Shown piece after piece: positions 61,482 through 64,000 of a stretch of DNA of 64,000 nt. The stretch is from Glaciihabitans tibetensis (GTDB lineage: Bacteria > Actinomycetota > Actinomycetes > Actinomycetales > Microbacteriaceae). The notes under the pieces were generated by a model. The model was not told the DNA's origin and did not search any database. It saw only the letters and a list, made by a program, of their open reading frames with translations. The translations under genes were made by a program, and so were the position numbers. The stretch is from contig NZ_PVTL01000001.1 in NCBI RefSeq assembly GCF_003003265.1, forward strand, positions 558,001-622,000. The letters are read 5' to 3'. Numbering within the stretch: position 1 is the first letter of the stretch; each line of letters opens with the position of its first letter.

Positions 61482-62720
61482 CTACGAGACGTGAACTCCC
61501 TTGCCCACAACGGTGATGCCGCTGTCGGTGACCGTGAATCCACGGGCGCGATCCAGGTCCGCGTCGACGCCCACGCTGGCGCCCTCCGCGACGACCACGT
61601 CCTTATCCAGAATAGCCCTCCGCACCGTAGCGTTCGGCGCGATACGCACCCGCTCGAAGATCACGGAATCGACCACGCTAGCGCCGGAATCCACCACACA
61701 CCACGGTCCTACGACGCTGCGTTCCAAGTGGGCGCCGGAAATGAGCGTGCCCAGCGAGACGATCGAGTCGATAGTCGTACCCAAATTGCCCTTCGCGTCG
61801 CGCACGAACTTGGCCGGCGGGGAGTTGAGCTGCTGGCTGAAGATGGGCCAGGCGCGGTTGTACAGGTTGAAGATCGGCAGGGCCGAGATGAGGTCCTGGT
61901 GCGCGTCGAAGAAGGAGTCGATCGTTCCGACATCGCGCCAGTAGTACTTGTCCCGATCCGTCGATCCCGGCACATCATTGTGATTCAGGTCGTAGACGCC
62001 AGCCTCGCCCCGCGATACAAAGTCGGGAACGATATCCCCACCCATGTCGTGGTCGGAGTCGACGTTCTCGCCATCCCGGATCACGGCGTCCATCAGGATG
62101 TCGGCGTTGAAGACGTAGTTACCCATCGAGGCGAGCACCTCGTTGGGGGAGTCCGCCAGACCGACCGCGTCTTTGGGCTTCTCGAGGAACGCCTTGATGC
62201 GGTTCGGGTCGTCCGGGTCGAGCTCGATCACGCCGAACTGGTCGGCCAGCGACAGGGGCTGACGGATCGCGGCGACCGTGACGCCTGCGCCTGACTTGAT
62301 GTGCGCCTCGATCATTTGAGCGAAGTCCATCCGGTACACGTGGTCTGCGCCGACCACAACGACGATGTCGGGCTTTTCGTCGCGCAGCAGGTTCAGCGAC
62401 TGCAGGATTGCGTCCGCCGAACCGCTGAACCACCGCTTGCCCAGGCGCTGTTGCGCTGGAACGGAGGCGATGTACGAGTTCAGCAAGCCGCTCATGTGCC
62501 AGGTCTGCGTGATGTGCCGGTCGAGGCTGTGTGACTTGTACTGCGTCAGCACCACGATCTGGTTGAGCCCGGAGTTGATGAGGTTGCTCAGTGCGAAGTC
62601 GATGAGCCGGTACCCACCGCCGAACGGAACCGCGGGCTTTGCGCGATCCGCGGTGAGCGGCATAAGCCGCTTACCTTCTCCACCAGCAAGGACAATGCCG
62701 AAAATCTTCTTTGACGCCAT
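61482..62720 (-). CDS. glgC: Glucose-1-phosphate adenylyltransferase
   Basis: A 412-residue enzyme making ADP-glucose for glycogen. The pyrophosphorylase start [20 protein letters not shown], the substrate motif [31 protein letters not shown], and the C-terminal left-handed beta-helix ([19 protein letters not shown]) are present. ATG 62720. Divergent from glgA, which uses its product. Confidence 0.97.
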   Translation of the reverse strand: MASKKIFGIVLAGGEGKRLMPLTADRAKPAVPFGGGYRLIDFALSNLINSGLNQIVVLTQYKSHSLDRHITQTWHMSGLLNSYIASVPAQQRLGKRWFSGSADAILQSLNLLRDEKPDIVVVVGADHVYRMDFAQMIEAHIKSGAGVTVAAIRQPLSLADQFGVIELDPDDPNRIKAFLEKPKDAVGLADSPNEVLASMGNYVFNADILMDAVIRDGENVDSDHDMGGDIVPDFVSRGEAGVYDLNHNDVPGSTDRDKYYWRDVGTIDSFFDAHQDLISALPIFNLYNRAWPIFSQQLNSPPAKFVRDAKGNLGTTIDSIVSLGTLISGAHLERSVVGPWCVVDSGASVVDSVIFERVRIAPNATVRRAILDKDVVVAEGASVGVDADLDRARGFTVTDSGITVVGKGVHVS

Positions 62721-62726
62721 AGGTAC

Positions 62727-62732
62727 AGCGTA
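62727..62732 (-). promoter_or_regulatory. Probable -10 box of a leaderless glgC transcript
   Basis: On the minus strand TACGCT ends 6 nt before ATG 62720. Confidence 0.4.
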
Positions 62733-62783
62733 TGGGACCGAGCGGTCCTCGACTAGCGTCTCGCCAGCGGGTCGGGGCTGTAC

Positions 62784-62789
62784 TAGCGT
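62784..62789 (+). promoter_or_regulatory. Probable -10 box of a leaderless glgA transcript
   Basis: TAGCGT, 7 nt before ATG 62797. The 10-bp ACTAGCGTCT also occurs 30 bp upstream (62752-62761). Confidence 0.4.
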
Positions 62790-62796
62790 CTATCCC

Positions 62797-63978
62797 ATGC
62801 GAGTAGACGTTATAAGCCGGGAATATCCACCAGAGGTATATGGCGGGGCCGGTGTCCACGTTGCTGAACTCGTGCGGGCCATGCGCGACGACGTTGACGT
62901 CGTTGTGCGCGCGTTCGGCAAACCGCGTGACGAGCCTGGCGTTTTTTCGTACGGCCCACTGTCGGAACTGTCGGGGGCCAACCCCGCGCTGTCCACCCTC
63001 GGCGTCGACCTGCAAATAGCGCAGGATGTCGCTGGTGCCGACGTCGTGCACTCCCACACCTGGTATGCCAACGCGGCGGGCCACGTGGCATCGCTTCTCC
63101 ACGGCATTCCGCACGTGGTCACCGCTCACAGTCTCGAACCGCTTCGTCCGTGGAAAGCTGAGCAGCTCGGCGGCGGGTACCGCGTGTCGAGCTGGATCGA
63201 GTCGACCGCTTTCGCCGGGGCAGCGAAGGTGATCGCCGTCAGCCATGGCATGCGCCGTGACATCCTGCGAAGCTACCCATTCCTCGACGAGGACAAGGTG
63301 ACGGTCGTGCACAACGGCATCGATCTCGAACGCTGGAAGCCTCTGGATGACCTGCAGACGGTGCGCGCCCTCGGCATCGACCCCGACCGGCCGTCGATTG
63401 TGTTTGTCGGCAGGATCACCCGCCAGAAGGGCTTGCCGTACCTGCTTCGTGCCGCCGCTCTGCTGCCGCCGGAGGTGCAGCTGGTGCTCTGCGCGGGCGC
63501 TCCCGATACCCCGGAGATTCTGGCCGAGGTCGAGGCGGGAGTCGCGGCGCTGCGTGAACAACGCTCTGGTGTCGTCTGGATTGATCGCATTCTCAGCCAG
63601 CCCGAGTTGTCTGCCGTGCTCACCCAGGCAACCGCTTTCGTCTGTCCGTCGGTTTACGAACCGCTCGGGATCGTCAATCTGGAAGCGATGGCCTGTGGCG
63701 TCGCGGTCGTGGGAACGGCGACCGGAGGAATTCCCGAGGTTGTTGACGACGGTGTAACCGGTCGGCTGGTACCGATCGAGCAATTGCAGGATGGCACGGG
63801 GACCCCAATCGATCCGGAAAAGTTCGTGGCGGATCTCGCACGGATTCTCACGGAAGTAGTTTCTGACCCCGCCGCGGCGAAAGTGATGGGGGCTGCCGGT
63901 CGACGCAGGGCGGAGACTGAGTTCGGGTGGGAGCGCATAGCCGTGCGTACGCGAGAAATCTACGCTTCCCTGCTCTAA
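62797..63978 (+). CDS. glgA: Glycogen synthase / maltose-1-phosphate synthase, GT4 type
   Basis: A 393-residue ADP-glucose-using glycosyltransferase of the actinobacterial kind. It starts [20 protein letters not shown]; later [46 protein letters not shown] (E-x7-E donor site) and [11 protein letters not shown] are seen. In mycobacteria the homologue GlgM makes maltose 1-phosphate for the GlgE pathway, so the product may be that rather than linear glucan. The reading frame opens earlier, within antisense glgC, but ATG 62797 is where the family begins. Confidence 0.94.
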   Translation: MRVDVISREYPPEVYGGAGVHVAELVRAMRDDVDVVVRAFGKPRDEPGVFSYGPLSELSGANPALSTLGVDLQIAQDVAGADVVHSHTWYANAAGHVASLLHGIPHVVTAHSLEPLRPWKAEQLGGGYRVSSWIESTAFAGAAKVIAVSHGMRRDILRSYPFLDEDKVTVVHNGIDLERWKPLDDLQTVRALGIDPDRPSIVFVGRITRQKGLPYLLRAAALLPPEVQLVLCAGAPDTPEILAEVEAGVAALREQRSGVVWIDRILSQPELSAVLTQATAFVCPSVYEPLGIVNLEAMACGVAVVGTATGGIPEVVDDGVTGRLVPIEQLQDGTGTPIDPEKFVADLARILTEVVSDPAAAKVMGAAGRRRAETEFGWERIAVRTREIYASLL

Positions 63979-63990
63979 GCTGGGGTCATC

Positions 63991-64000
63991 ATGGCCAGCG
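63991..64000 (+). CDS. Possible start of the next gene, cut by the window end
   Basis: ATG 63991 lies 12 bp after the glgA stop with only ten bases visible. No function can be read. Confidence 0.2.

Overview
This 64 kb window is chromosomal DNA of a high-GC actinobacterium, most likely of the family Microbacteriaceae. Supporting traits are WhiA, RbpA, OpcA, PdtaR (ANTAR type), DUF3099, an actinobacterial GlgA/GlgC pair, many GTG starts, dense 1-4 bp gene overlaps, and many start codons preceded by a -10 box only 6-9 nt away (probable leaderless mRNAs). I see no insertion sequence, prophage or CRISPR array. One tRNA (Leu, CAA) is present.

Layout. 1-2.9 kb: 3' part of gltD, then pyk. 3.0-7.9 kb: a small Cys/His protein, then a tight operon of three family-2 glycosyltransferases and an HxxxDG acyltransferase (accessory glycan locus). 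8-9.3 kb: a membrane-anchored or secreted HNH nuclease, a small conserved protein and tRNA-Leu. 9.4-13.8 kb: pdtaR, a hotdog thioesterase, polA and a lone PTS EIIA. 13.9-17 kb: DUF885 putative peptidase overlapping a flavin monooxygenase. 17.1-27.9 kb: rpsA, coaE, uvrB, an opposite-strand glycosyltransferase, uvrA, uvrC. 28-34.4 kb: rapZ, whiA, a broken sodA, gap-pgk-tpiA, secG, rbpA. 34.5-42.7 kb (minus strand): the pentose-phosphate operon tkt-tal-pgi-zwf-opcA-pgl. 42.9-44.9 kb: ctaB and ctaA (heme A synthesis). 45.2-49.3 kb: sufB-sufD-Rieske-sufC-sufT. 49.4-56.8 kb: an envelope or exopolysaccharide-like locus with a histidine kinase, a degenerate GGDEF membrane protein, a lipoprotein, a processive family-2 glycosyltransferase, a response regulator with a long Ala/Pro linker, and a GH6 glucanase. 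57-64 kb: ABC-F ATPase, SURF1, two small proteins, fabG, serB, glgC and glgA.

How it fits together. Central carbon genes dominate: lower glycolysis, the oxidative and non-oxidative pentose-phosphate branches, and glycogen synthesis. Around them sit nucleotide-excision repair (UvrABC and PolA), Fe-S assembly and cytochrome-oxidase maturation (CtaA, CtaB, SURF1).

The least ordinary parts are the glycosyltransferase/acyltransferase operon at 3.5-7.9 kb and the kinase/degenerate-GGDEF/processive-GT/GH6 neighbourhood at 49.4-56.8 kb. The latter recalls actinobacterial CslA-type beta-glucan loci, where a family-2 synthase sits beside a GH6 hydrolase. Other oddities are a sodA pseudogene ahead of gap, UvrC with two long inserts, an RbpA with no zinc cysteines, and several short tandem duplications next to gene ends.
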